Positions 7,686 to 14,249 of a stretch of DNA of 24,255 nt are shown here, piece after piece (the first letter of the stretch is position 1; every line of letters begins with the position of its first letter). The notes under the pieces are model-generated. The model had not been told where the DNA came from, made no database searches, and saw only the letters and a program-made list of their open reading frames with translations. The DNA is from DASZJY01 sp036260255 (GTDB lineage Bacteria > Actinomycetota > Acidimicrobiia > Acidimicrobiales > AC-14): assembly GCA_036260255.1 (NCBI GenBank), contig DATAAF010000045.1:1-24255 (forward strand). The letters are read 5' to 3'. The position numbers were made by a program, and so were the translations under genes.

Positions 7686-7886
7686 ATGACGGTGGTGAGC
7701 AACGGCGAGCCGGTCGAGCTGCCCGAGGGGGCGACGGTCGACGACCTGCTGGCCAAGCTGGGCCTGGGCGGCAGGTGGGTCCTGGTCGAGCGCAACGGCG
7801 AGCCGGTGGCCCGCCGTGACCTGGCGTCCACCGTGCTCGCCGACGGTGACCGCCTCGAGCTCGTGCGGGCGGTGGCCGGGGGCTGA
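7686..7886 (+). CDS. thiS: Sulfur carrier protein ThiS
   Basis: 66 residues with the ubiquitin-like ThiS fold: MTVVSNGEP, the helix ATVDDLLAKLGL, VLVERNGEPVARRDLASTVLADGDRLELVRAVAGG. The C-terminal Gly-Gly (65-66) is the site adenylated and converted to the thiocarboxylate that donates sulfur for the thiazole half of thiamine. Its stop and the thiE start overlap (TGATG). thiG and thiO, the usual partners, are not in the window, so thiazole synthesis must be completed by genes elsewhere. The start is leaderless-type. Length and ending match the family exactly. Confidence 0.94.
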   Translation: MTVVSNGEPVELPEGATVDDLLAKLGLGGRWVLVERNGEPVARRDLASTVLADGDRLELVRAVAGG

Positions 7887-8530
7887 TGGCCCCGCCCTCC
7901 CTGGCCTCCCGCCGGCTGTACCTCTGCACCGCCGACCGCCCCGACCTGGCCGCGTTCATCGAGGCGTGCATCGCCGGGGGCGTGGACATCGTGCAGCTCC
8001 GCGAGAAGCACCTCGAGGCACGGGCCCTCATCGCCCGAGCGCGGCTGGCGGCGCTCGTCTGCCGCAACCACGGGGTGCCGTTCGTGCTCAATGACCGCCC
8101 CGACCTGGCGCTGGAGGTCGACGCGGACGGCGTGCACGTCGGCCAGGACGACGCCCCTCCCACCCTGGCCCGCCGCGTCGTGGGGCCGCACGTGCTCGTC
8201 GGGCTCTCGACCCATGCCCCCGCCCAGCTCGACGCCGCCGCCGCCGAGCCGGTCGACTATGTCTCGGTGGGCCCGGTGGTCCCCACGCCGACCAAGCCGG
8301 GCCGTCCGGGCACCGGCCTCGAGTACCCCGCCTACGCCGCCACCCACGCCCCGCTTCCGTGGTTCGTCACCGGCGGCGCCACCCCGGAGACGGTGCCGTC
8401 GCTGGTCGCCGCCGGCGCCCGCCGGTTCGTCGTGGTGCGCTGGCTGACGCGGGCCCCCGACCCGACCGCCGCCGCCCGCGCCCTCCGCCACGCGATCGAC
8501 GCCGCCCTCGACCGCTCGGGAATTGGGTGA
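7886..8530 (+). CDS. thiE: Thiamine-phosphate synthase ThiE
   Basis: 214 residues, a TIM-barrel enzyme joining the HMP-pyrophosphate and thiazole-phosphate halves into thiamine monophosphate. The signature motifs are present: QLREK (37-41), ND (69-70), DGVHVGQDD (81-89), GLSTH (106-110), the phosphate/substrate loop GPVVPTPTKPGRP (129-141), and FVTGG near the C-terminus. The family's usual GPIFPTxTK is modified to GPVVPTPTK but keeps the threonine and lysine. It is translationally coupled to thiS (TGATG). The final codons and the stop lie inside the left end of a long palindrome (8521-8630), so the present C-terminus may be set by that element. Confidence 0.95.
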   Translation: MAPPSLASRRLYLCTADRPDLAAFIEACIAGGVDIVQLREKHLEARALIARARLAALVCRNHGVPFVLNDRPDLALEVDADGVHVGQDDAPPTLARRVVGPHVLVGLSTHAPAQLDAAAAEPVDYVSVGPVVPTPTKPGRPGTGLEYPAYAATHAPLPWFVTGGATPETVPSLVAAGARRFVVVRWLTRAPDPTAAARALRHAIDAALDRSGIG

Positions 8531-8630
8531 CGAAAGCGGTTGGATTTCAGCGGCTGAACGCGCCAGAACCTTCGCCTTCCGGAACCGGCACGCTCAGGGC
8601 GTGAAAATCAACCACATTCGTCACCCAATT
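8521..8630. repeat. 110-bp imperfect palindrome (MITE-like element or bidirectional terminator)
   Basis: The outer 14 bp are a perfect inverted repeat (8521-8534 with 8617-8630), and pairing continues imperfectly inward, including GGTTG, TTTCA, CTGA and CG blocks, almost to the centre at 8575/8576. It is visibly more AT-rich than its surroundings. Seen as an insertion, GGGTGACGAA ends would be flanked by AATT on both sides, which could be a 4-bp target duplication. It lies between convergent thiE and the hydrolase gene, so it may also act as a terminator for both. It supplies the thiE stop codon. No transposase is nearby. Confidence 0.7.
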
Positions 8631-8652
8631 GGCGGTGGGTGGCGGCGGGGGG

Positions 8653-9411
8653 TTAGGCGGAGCGGGCCTGGTCCTCCAGCCACCCGATCAGGACGGCGAC
8701 GGCGCGGGGGTCGTGGCGGAGGCGGTGGCCGGCCTGGTTGACCACCCGGACCTCGGCCGTCTCACCGGCCGCCTCGGCCAGCGCCCGGGTGTCGTCGAGG
8801 GGGACCGTCTCGTCGTCCGACCCGTGGACGAGGAGGAGGGGGCGGGGCGGGATCTTGGCCACGACCGAGATCGGCCGGATCTCCCGAAGCTCCCGAGCCC
8901 ACGCATCCGGGTCCGGGGGATGCCCTGGATCCGACACGACGCCGATGGTCCGGGCGTGGGCCAGGAAGCCGGCGGGGTCCTCGGCCCACCCCGAGAAGGT
9001 GGCCGGGGCGGCGAGGGTGGCGACGCCCCGCACCCGCTCGTCCTCGGCTGCCTCGCAGATGGCCAGCGCGCCGCCGGTGCTCGAGCCCGCCACCCACACC
9101 CCCGAGACGCGCTCGGTTGCCAGCAGGTGGTCGATGGCGGCCCTCAGGTCGTCGAGCCAGCCGCTCAGCGAGAACTCCCCGGGAGACTCGCCGGTCCCGC
9201 GGAAGTTGAACGTCAGCACCACCCAGCCGGTCTCGGCGGCCAGGTAGTCGGCCAGCTCGGGGTAGGTCTGCCCCGAGGTGGCGGCACCGCCGGGCCCGGC
9301 GGGGAAGCCGTGGCACAGGACGAGCGCCGGCGGCGGGTCGTTGACGGGTCGGGCCGGCCGGGACAGGTTGCCGACCAGGAGGAGGTCTCCCGACCTGATC
9401 GTGGACTCCAT
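8653..9411 (-). CDS. Alpha/beta hydrolase (serine hydrolase / acyl-peptidase-like)
   Basis: 252 residues with the alpha/beta-hydrolase layout. The oxyanion region is CHGFPAGPGG (33-42) and the strand/turn FNFRGTGESPG is at 69-77. The nucleophile elbow GSSTG (109-113) makes Ser111 the nucleophile. The acid is in HGSDDETVP (Asp200 probable) and the histidine is His229 in QAGHRLRHDP. The pattern fits the dienelactone-hydrolase/esterase-like group; the natural substrate is unknown. It has no signal peptide. The ATG at 9411 is preferred because GGAGG lies 11 nt upstream; a GTG at 9423 is in frame but overlaps that SD. Its 5' side is preceded by a 319-nt gap with unusual structure. Confidence 0.87.
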   Translation of the reverse strand: MESTIRSGDLLLVGNLSRPARPVNDPPPALVLCHGFPAGPGGAATSGQTYPELADYLAAETGWVVLTFNFRGTGESPGEFSLSGWLDDLRAAIDHLLATERVSGVWVAGSSTGGALAICEAAEDERVRGVATLAAPATFSGWAEDPAGFLAHARTIGVVSDPGHPPDPDAWARELREIRPISVVAKIPPRPLLLVHGSDDETVPLDDTRALAEAAGETAEVRVVNQAGHRLRHDPRAVAVLIGWLEDQARSA

Positions 9412-9466
9412 GGGTGTCCGCACCTCCAGTCAGCGGCCCGGACGGACCTCCGGCACCGCCGCTACG

Positions 9467-9501
9467 CGACGAGGGGGGCGCACGGGCGCGCCCCCTCGTC
9501 G
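9467..9501 (-). terminator. Strong GC-rich hairpin, possible intrinsic terminator or attenuator
   Basis: Eleven perfect pairs (9467-9477 with 9491-9501), then a bulged G at 9478, three more pairs and a 6-nt loop. There is no T-tract on either side, as is common for actinobacterial I-shaped terminators. On the minus strand it lies between the leader and the hydrolase start, where it could stop or attenuate transcription into the hydrolase. Confidence 0.55.
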
Positions 9502-9599
9502 ACAAATGCTGGAGCAAGGACCCGAAAGCAACGCACTGCACCGGGGGGGACCAGCTCCCGGCCGTCGTTCGGGCGGTGGCCGGCGGGATTCGCCAGCCG

Positions 9600-9665
9600 G
9601 GTCCAGCTGCCGGCTAGCGGACAGCCACCTCCGAGGTCCCAGAACTACCGTCGCTCAGCTGGACC
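9600..9665 (-). repeat. 10-bp inverted repeat flanking the possible leader ORF
   Basis: Positions 9600-9609 and 9656-9665 are perfect reverse complements with a 46-nt loop holding the small ORF and its stop. In minus-strand RNA this stem would cover the 3' half of the extended SD and the CTG. Confidence 0.6.
9614..9658 (-). CDS. Possible 14-codon leader peptide (CTG start)
   Basis: Reading from CTG at 9658 the peptide is LSDGSSGTSEVAVR followed by TAG at 9616-9614. The unusual start is proposed only because a perfect AAAGGAGG (9674-9667) lies exactly 8 nt upstream, the ideal distance. A GTG at 9667 is in the same frame but overlaps the SD. There is no similarity to a named leader peptide that I can assert. 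It may equally be a non-coding ribosome-binding structure. Confidence 0.3.
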   Translation of the reverse strand: MSDGSSGTSEVAVR

Positions 9666-9675
9666 ACCTCCTTTC
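9658..9675 (-). promoter_or_regulatory. Extended Shine-Dalgarno complementary to 18 nt of the 16S rRNA 3' end
   Basis: The minus strand reads GAAAGGAGGTGGTCCAGC. The exact complement of the conserved 16S 3' end would be GAAAGGAGGTGATCCAGC, so 17 of 18 positions match and the one change still allows a G-U pair. The part nearest the start (CAGCTGGACC on the plus strand, 9656-9665) is a perfect 10-bp inverted repeat with 9600-9609, so it can be masked by RNA folding. Confidence 0.65.
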
Positions 9676-9730
9676 CTCGGTACCCGTATGAAAGCACACC
9701 TGAGGGTGGGATGCGGGCGTTTCCCGCCGG

Positions 9731-10174
9731 TCAGCCCTTCCCCTCGTCGCCTTCGCCCACCGGGCCGACCGCGCCGATCGACTCGAGGTAGGTCATCTGG
9801 GCGTCGAGCACGGCGTGGACCTGCTCGGGCGTGTAGCCGAGCCCGTCCGCCTCGGCCCGCTTGAGCACGAAGTCGACCGTTTCGGCCCCGCTCACCACCA
9901 CCGGGCCGTCGACCCGGGGGGAGGCGCCGTTCGACGACATCCCCTTGATGCGAAAGTACTCGAGATGCCAGTTGAGGATACGGCGGACGTCGTCGGGGCT
10001 CAGGACCGACGCCACCTCGACGGAGACGTGGTCGCACACCCAGCTCACCGCGTCCTCGAACTCGAACACCCGCCCGGGCGCCTTGGCGGCCAGCCGGCGG
10101 GCCTCCCGGCCGATGACCACGGCGGCGATGGCGAACACCAGAGCGACCGCGACGACGGCGAGGACGAGGCCCAC
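9731..10174 (-). CDS. Small membrane-anchored protein, function unknown
   Basis: 147 residues. Residues 2-22 form one hydrophobic segment (GLVLAVVAVALVFAIAAVVI) followed by GREARR, so it is a single-pass protein with the positive side, and hence the body, in the cytoplasm. The soluble part has VFEFEDAVSWVCDHVSVEVASVLSPDDVRRIL and a C-terminal helix YTPEQVHAVLDAQMTYLESIGAVG, which reads as a helical domain. I do not recognise a named family. It begins with GTG, has no SD, and follows a TAGCCT -10 box by 6 nt. It lies 27 nt downstream of the acyl-CoA dehydrogenase gene on the same strand. Confidence 0.75.
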   Translation of the reverse strand: MGLVLAVVAVALVFAIAAVVIGREARRLAAKAPGRVFEFEDAVSWVCDHVSVEVASVLSPDDVRRILNWHLEYFRIKGMSSNGASPRVDGPVVVSGAETVDFVLKRAEADGLGYTPEQVHAVLDAQMTYLESIGAVGPVGEGDEGKG

Positions 10175-10180
10175 GGCCCG

Positions 10181-10186
10181 AGGCTA
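10181..10186 (-). promoter_or_regulatory. -10 box (TAGCCT), leaderless-type
   Basis: On the minus strand TAGCCT ends 6 nt before the GTG at 10174 of the membrane-anchored protein, in the 27-nt gap after the acyl-CoA dehydrogenase stop. No -35 stands out. It would let this gene be expressed apart from the gene upstream. Confidence 0.4.
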
Positions 10187-10201
10187 ACTGGCGCGCCCGG
10201 G

Positions 10202-11299
10202 TCACAGGCCGAGATGGTGGGCGACGACCTCCCGGGCGCCCGCCGGGTCGCCCAGGAGGAGGGCCGAGGACACCGCCCGCTTGAAGTGCAGGTGGGCGTC
10301 GTGGTCCCAGGTGAACCCGATGCCGCCGTGGACCTGGATGTTGCTCGCCGCCGCCCGACGGTACGCCTCGGAGCACCACGCCCGGGCCACCGCGGCGGCG
10401 ACGGGCAGGTCGTCGGGACGGTGGACGGCGGTCCACGCCGCCGAGCGCACGACCGACGTGGCCGCCTCCACGTCGACCAGCACGCCGGCCAACGCCTGCT
10501 TCACCGCGCCGAAGCTGCCGACCGGCCGCCCGAACTGCACCCGCCGGCAGGCGTGGTCCGCCGCCATCTGCAGGCACCGCCGGGCCCCGCCCAGCTGCTC
10601 GGCCGCCAGCGCCACCGCGGCCCGGTCGAGGGCGGCGCCCACCACCTCCCGGCCCCGCCCCTCGTCCCCCACCAGGCGGGCGGGCGTGGCGTCGAACCCG
10701 ACGCGGGCCTGCTTCCGGGTCTGGTCCATGGTCACGAGCGGCGTGCGGGAAACGCCGGAGGTGTCGCCGTGGACGGCGAAGACGCCGGGGCCGCTCGGAG
10801 CCCGTGCCATCACCAGGAGCAGGTCGGCGGCGACACCGTCGAGCACCTGGTCGTCCGCGCCGTGCAGCAGGTACCGGCCCGACGTCGCCGGCTCGGCCCG
10901 GGTGGCCTCGCCGCCCTGGCCGAGGGCCACGGTGGCCACCGACTCGCCCGCCACGATCGGGGGGAGGAAGGCCGCCGCCGCCTCCTCGTCGCCCGAGCAC
11001 AGGAGCACGTTGGTGGCCAGCCCCACGGTCGAGAACAGGGGCGCGCACAACAGCGCGGCGCCCGTCTCCTCGAACACCACCGCCACCTCCCGGAGGGTGA
11101 GGCCCGAGCCGCCGTGGTGAGCGGGGACCTCGAGCCCTAGCAGCCCGAGCTCCGCCATCCGCTTCCAGGCCACCCGGTCGAGTCCCTCGGCAGTCTCCAT
11201 GAGCCGGCGCACGGCGGCCGGTGACGAGACGTCGGCCAACAGCGTCCGGACCGCCGCCCGGAGATCCTCGTGCTCCTCGGCCCAGGCGCTCGGGGGCAT
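10202..11299 (-). CDS. Acyl-CoA dehydrogenase family protein
   Basis: 365 residues from the ATG chosen here. FAD-dependent acyl-CoA dehydrogenase fold: N-terminal helical domain (GLEVPAHHGGSGLTL), a middle beta domain, and the C-terminal four-helix domain with VQFGRPVGSFGAVKQ and QVHGGIGFTWDHDAHLHFKRA. Where medium-chain enzymes have the catalytic glutamate (IYEGTSQIQ), this protein reads SSALLLGDPAG, so the glutamate is absent. This resembles the FadE subunits of mycobacterial heterotetrameric enzymes, where only one subunit is catalytic; no partner gene is beside it. The start is uncertain: GTG at 11308 and ATG at 11299 are both in frame and neither has a good SD. It diverges from the MBL-fold gene. 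Confidence 0.9.
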   Translation of the reverse strand: MPPSAWAEEHEDLRAAVRTLLADVSSPAAVRRLMETAEGLDRVAWKRMAELGLLGLEVPAHHGGSGLTLREVAVVFEETGAALLCAPLFSTVGLATNVLLCSGDEEAAAAFLPPIVAGESVATVALGQGGEATRAEPATSGRYLLHGADDQVLDGVAADLLLVMARAPSGPGVFAVHGDTSGVSRTPLVTMDQTRKQARVGFDATPARLVGDEGRGREVVGAALDRAAVALAAEQLGGARRCLQMAADHACRRVQFGRPVGSFGAVKQALAGVLVDVEAATSVVRSAAWTAVHRPDDLPVAAAVARAWCSEAYRRAAASNIQVHGGIGFTWDHDAHLHFKRAVSSALLLGDPAGAREVVAHHLGL

Positions 11300-11348
11300 A
11301 CTCGACACCGCCTCAGTCTCGCCGACGCCCCGCAGCGGGAGGTCCCCG

Positions 11349-11963
11349 GTGGCCGACGCAGAAATGCACTACCAGGACTCGCGGGTCGAGATCACCCGGG
11401 TCGTGGTCGGCCCGATGGGCAACAACGTCTTCATCGTGCGGTGCCAGGACACGGGCGAGGCGGTGCTGGTCGACGCCGCCAACGAGGCCGAGCGGCTGCT
11501 CCAGCTCTCGCGGCGGCTGGGTGTCAGGGAGGTCCTCCAGACCCACGGCCACCACGACCACATCCAGGCGGTGCCGGCCATGCGGGGCGCCGGGTACGAC
11601 GTCGGCGTCGGCGCCGCCGACGCCGACATGCTGCCGGGTCACGACTTCGTCATCGACGACGACGAGGTGCTGGAAGTCGGGCGGCTGCGGCTGCGCACGA
11701 TCCACACGCCCGGCCATACGCCCGGGTCGATGTGCTTCCTGGTCGAAGGGTCGCCCGTGCTCCTGGCGGGAGACACCCTCTTCCCCGGCGGCCCCGGCAA
11801 GACGACCGGGCGACGGGACTTCGACACCATCATCCGCTCCATCGACGAGCGGCTGTTCGCCCGCCTGCCCGACGAGACGAGGGTCCTGCCCGGCCACGGC
11901 GCCGACACGACCATCGGCGCCGAGCGGCCTCACCTGGGGGAGTGGATCGAGCGCGGCTGGTAG
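11349..11963 (+). CDS. MBL-fold metallo-hydrolase (glyoxalase II-like)
   Basis: 204 residues with a complete metallo-beta-lactamase-fold site: HGHHDH (His66, His68, Asp70, His71), His123 in TPGHTPGS, Asp142 in AGDTLF, and His183 in PGHG. It should be a cytosolic two-metal hydrolase, of the type acting on thioesters or lactones; the exact substrate is unknown. The GTG start is chosen because GGGAGG (11337-11342) lies 6 nt upstream. The in-frame ATG at 11364 is too far from it, and an upstream extension has no gene-like character. It shares about 50 bp with the divergent acyl-CoA dehydrogenase start. Its last 34 bp overlap the 3' end of the convergent ABC ATPase gene. Confidence 0.93.
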   Translation: MADAEMHYQDSRVEITRVVVGPMGNNVFIVRCQDTGEAVLVDAANEAERLLQLSRRLGVREVLQTHGHHDHIQAVPAMRGAGYDVGVGAADADMLPGHDFVIDDDEVLEVGRLRLRTIHTPGHTPGSMCFLVEGSPVLLAGDTLFPGGPGKTTGRRDFDTIIRSIDERLFARLPDETRVLPGHGADTTIGAERPHLGEWIERGW

Positions 11964-12619
11964 GGACCCCCACCCAGCTCGACGACCTGGCTGCTCAGCG
12001 ACAGGAGGCGGTCGTCGTGGGTGGCCACCACGACGACCCGGTCGGCGTCGACCAAACCGGCCAGCAGCTTGAGGACACCGTCGACGTGCGCCTGGTCGAG
12101 GTGGGCGGTGGGCTCGTCGGCCAGCAGGAGAGGCGGGTCGTGGACCAGCGCCCGGGCGATGGCGACCCGCTGCTGCTGGCCCCCCGACAGCTCGCCGGGC
12201 CGGTGCCCGGCCCGGTCGGCCAGGCCGACCCGCTCGAGCACGGCGCCCGCCCGCCTCTCCGCCTCCGCCCGGCGGACGCCGTCGGCCAGCAGCGGCACCA
12301 TCACGTTCTCGGCGGCGGTCAGGCTGGGCACCAGGTTGAACGCCTGGAACACGATGCCCACCGTGTGGCGCCGGTAGGCCGTGCGTTCCCTGCCGGTGAG
12401 CCTGGACACGACGATGTCACCGAAGGCGATGGTGCCGGCGGCGGGGGACAGGATGGCGGCCAGGCACGAAAGGAGCGTGGTCTTCCCGCAGCCGCTCGGG
12501 CCCCGCAGGATCGAGACCGACCCGGCGGCCGCCTTCATGTCGAAGTCGCGAAGGGGGCGGGTGGTCTCGTCGCCGGTCACGTACTCGACCGTCAGCCCCT
12601 CAACCGTCAGATGCGGCAT
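11930..12619 (-). CDS. ABC transporter ATP-binding protein, LolD/MacB type
   Basis: 229 residues with all ABC motifs: Walker A GPSGCGKT (40-47), Q-loop Gln92 in VFQAFNLVPSLTAAENV, signature LSGGQ (144-148), Walker B LLLADE (164-169) and the H-loop His201. The VFQAFNLVPSLTAAENVMVPL stretch and short length place it with LolD/MacB/FtsE-type ATPases, which drive mechanotransmission or lipoprotein/lipid extraction rather than import. The start overlaps the permease stop by one base (TGATG), so the pair is one operon. The C-terminus converges on the MBL-fold gene with a 34-bp overlap. The cargo is unknown. Confidence 0.95.
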   Translation of the reverse strand: MPHLTVEGLTVEYVTGDETTRPLRDFDMKAAAGSVSILRGPSGCGKTTLLSCLAAILSPAAGTIAFGDIVVSRLTGRERTAYRRHTVGIVFQAFNLVPSLTAAENVMVPLLADGVRRAEAERRAGAVLERVGLADRAGHRPGELSGGQQQRVAIARALVHDPPLLLADEPTAHLDQAHVDGVLKLLAGLVDADRVVVVATHDDRLLSLSSQVVELGGGPYQPRSIHSPR

Positions 12620-13677
12620 CAGGGCCCGGCGAAGGCGAGGCTGGGATCGACGGTGACCGCCCGCCGGGCGCCGGCGAAGCTCCCCAGCAGTCCCACCGCG
12701 ACGGCGACGAGCGGGAGCAGGACGAGGGTGCGGGCGGGGAACGAGATCACCGCCGGGAACAGGCCCGCCAGCACCCGGGAGACCCCCACCGCCAGGGCCG
12801 CCGAGAGGGCGGCGAGGGTGACGGCTTCGATGACGAGGGAGCCGACCAGGTCGCCCGTGCCCGTGCCGACCGCCTTGAACACGGCGAAGTCGCGGGAGCG
12901 CTCGAGGGCGGAGACGTAGAGGACGGAGCCGACGATGGCGGCGGCGACCACCCAGAGGAAGAGGCGCAGCAGGTCGATGGTGACGATGGCGTTGGCCAGT
13001 GGCCGCTTCATGTCGTCCTCCGCCTCGGTGACGGTGAGGGAGTCCAGCCCCGGCGGCAGCCCCAGCGGCGTCCCCCTGATGACGATCGTCGTCGCCGAGC
13101 GGGCCCCCGCGAACACCAGCTCCTGGGCGTCGCCGAGGGTGACGAACATGACGGGCACGCCGGCCCACACCGAGGTGCCGCGCACCAGCCCCACCACCGT
13201 GAACTCCCTCCCGCCCAGGCGGAACCGGTCGCCGATGCTCCGGTCGGCCCGGGTGTCGACGACCGCCTCTCCCGGCGACTGGGGCTGTCGCCCCCGGCGT
13301 ACCTCGGGAGCCCCGAGCCCGCCGGGACGGGCGCCCACGATGTAGACGTCCGTGGTGGGTGACGACTCGATGGCGTGACGGATGCTGACGATCGGCGCCG
13401 CCCCGGTGACCCCCGGCTGACGGCTGACCTCCGACGCCAGCGCCTCGTCGAGCTGGGCGACGGTCGTGAAGGGACCGCTCATGCCCTCCCGCACGACGAA
13501 CCCGGTGCCGCCCAGGGCGCCGACCGTCCGGGACGTCTCGACGTCGAACCCGTCGCGAAACCCCGAGAGGAGGAGGGTGATGGCCAGGACGAGCGTCGTC
13601 GCCCCCACTGCCATGACCAGGCGGCGCCGCCGCCACCCCAGGTCCCGCCGGCTGGCCAGCCACACCAGCGAGCTCAC
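12619..13677 (-). CDS. FtsX-like ABC transporter permease (MacB family)
   Basis: 352 residues. One N-terminal transmembrane segment (about 20-40) is followed by an extracytoplasmic domain of about 190 residues (MacB periplasmic core-like: VETSRTVGALGGTGFVV ... GDRFRLGGREFTVVGLV). Three more segments lie at about 232-256, 276-300 and 317-337. The cytoplasmic RSRDFAVFKAVGTG between segments 2 and 3 is the coupling helix typical of FtsX-like permeases. One four-segment unit implies a homodimer with two copies of the ATPase encoded next. The GTG start has no SD but lies 8 nt after TACTCT, suggesting a leaderless promoter. The substrate is unknown; no accessory subunit lies beside it. Confidence 0.92.
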   Translation of the reverse strand: MSSLVWLASRRDLGWRRRRLVMAVGATTLVLAITLLLSGFRDGFDVETSRTVGALGGTGFVVREGMSGPFTTVAQLDEALASEVSRQPGVTGAAPIVSIRHAIESSPTTDVYIVGARPGGLGAPEVRRGRQPQSPGEAVVDTRADRSIGDRFRLGGREFTVVGLVRGTSVWAGVPVMFVTLGDAQELVFAGARSATTIVIRGTPLGLPPGLDSLTVTEAEDDMKRPLANAIVTIDLLRLFLWVVAAAIVGSVLYVSALERSRDFAVFKAVGTGTGDLVGSLVIEAVTLAALSAALAVGVSRVLAGLFPAVISFPARTLVLLPLVAVAVGLLGSFAGARRAVTVDPSLAFAGP

Positions 13678-13685
13678 GGCCCCGG

Positions 13686-13691
13686 AGAGTA
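13686..13691 (-). promoter_or_regulatory. -10 box (TACTCT) of a leaderless promoter for the ABC operon
   Basis: TACTCT on the minus strand ends 8 nt before the permease GTG, and no SD is present. It sits in the 32-nt gap after the VOC gene stop, giving the transporter its own promoter. Confidence 0.45.
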
Positions 13692-13709
13692 CCGGGACCG
13701 GACGGCTGC

Positions 13710-14165
13710 TTACAGGCGCAGGGGCTTGATCGGGGCGAGCACCGCGGACGGGTCGTCACGCCACCGCTCCGGCTGGACGTCGATGTAGAGCTCGATCTCG
13801 TTGCCGTCTGGATCGGTGATGTAGAGGCTGTGCGTGACGGTGTGGTCGGAGGCGCCGGTGATGGGGACGCCCGCCTCCCGCAGCTCGGCCACCGCATTCC
13901 GGAGGTCCTCGTCGCTCTCGCCGATCTTCAGGCCGAAGTGGTACATGCCCACACGTCGCCCGGCGGGCAGCGGCTGGGCGTTCGGGCCGACCTCGATGAG
14001 GAGGAGCTCGTGGTGAGTGCGACCCGACGTGAAGGCGGCGGCCGGCAGGTTCAGGGGCACGTTGTCGGTGATCTCGTTCCACCCGAGCACGTCGCGGTAG
14101 AACCGCCGAGACCGGTCGAGGTCGCGCACGTAGAGGACGACGTGGCCCAGCTCCTTGACTTCCAT
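13710..14165 (-). CDS. VOC family protein (glyoxalase / extradiol dioxygenase-like)
   Basis: 151 residues with two beta-alpha-beta-beta-beta modules of the vicinal oxygen chelate fold. Likely metal ligands are His8 (LGHVVLYV), His76 (MYHFGLKI) and Glu125 in NEIELYIDV. A further His-Glu (HHELLLIEV, 51-59) sits in the first module. DPDGNEIELY is typical of extradiol dioxygenase- and glyoxalase-like members, so it is probably a metal-dependent enzyme acting on an aromatic or thiol adduct; the substrate is unknown. The start is firm: AGGAGG lies 7 nt before the ATG. It diverges from a second VOC gene 84 bp away. Confidence 0.92.
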   Translation of the reverse strand: MEVKELGHVVLYVRDLDRSRRFYRDVLGWNEITDNVPLNLPAAAFTSGRTHHELLLIEVGPNAQPLPAGRRVGMYHFGLKIGESDEDLRNAVAELREAGVPITGASDHTVTHSLYITDPDGNEIELYIDVQPERWRDDPSAVLAPIKPLRL

Positions 14166-14249
14166 CGGGGCACCTCCTGCTCGCTCCGAGGCAACCCCAT
14201 ACTCTGTAAGCGAATTCCGCAACGACCGGACCGGAGGACTGGAGGACCC

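Larger units (their letters stand above)
9412..9730 (-). other. 319-nt gap with leader-like structure upstream of the hydrolase
   Basis: No ordinary gene is visible in this stretch. Read on the minus strand it contains, in order: an 18-nt extended SD (9675-9658), a possible 14-codon ORF (9658-9614), a 10-bp inverted repeat able to pair across that ORF, a GC-rich folded stretch (about 9590-9540, with CCGGCC/GGCCGG arms and a run of seven C), and a strong hairpin at 9501-9467 before the hydrolase start. The arrangement resembles a regulatory leader or a small structured RNA. The parts are listed separately. Confidence 0.55.

Noticed and set aside
9535..9600. 6C RNA in the gap upstream of the hydrolase
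   Set aside because: Only one run of seven C is present, whereas 6C RNA needs two hairpins each with a C-rich loop.
9658..9675. Plus strand looks like the 3' end of a 16S rRNA gene (GCTGGACCACCTCCTTTC)
   Set aside because: Only 18 nt match and the sequence just upstream is not 16S-like, so it is not an rRNA fragment. The meaningful reading is the minus-strand extended Shine-Dalgarno.
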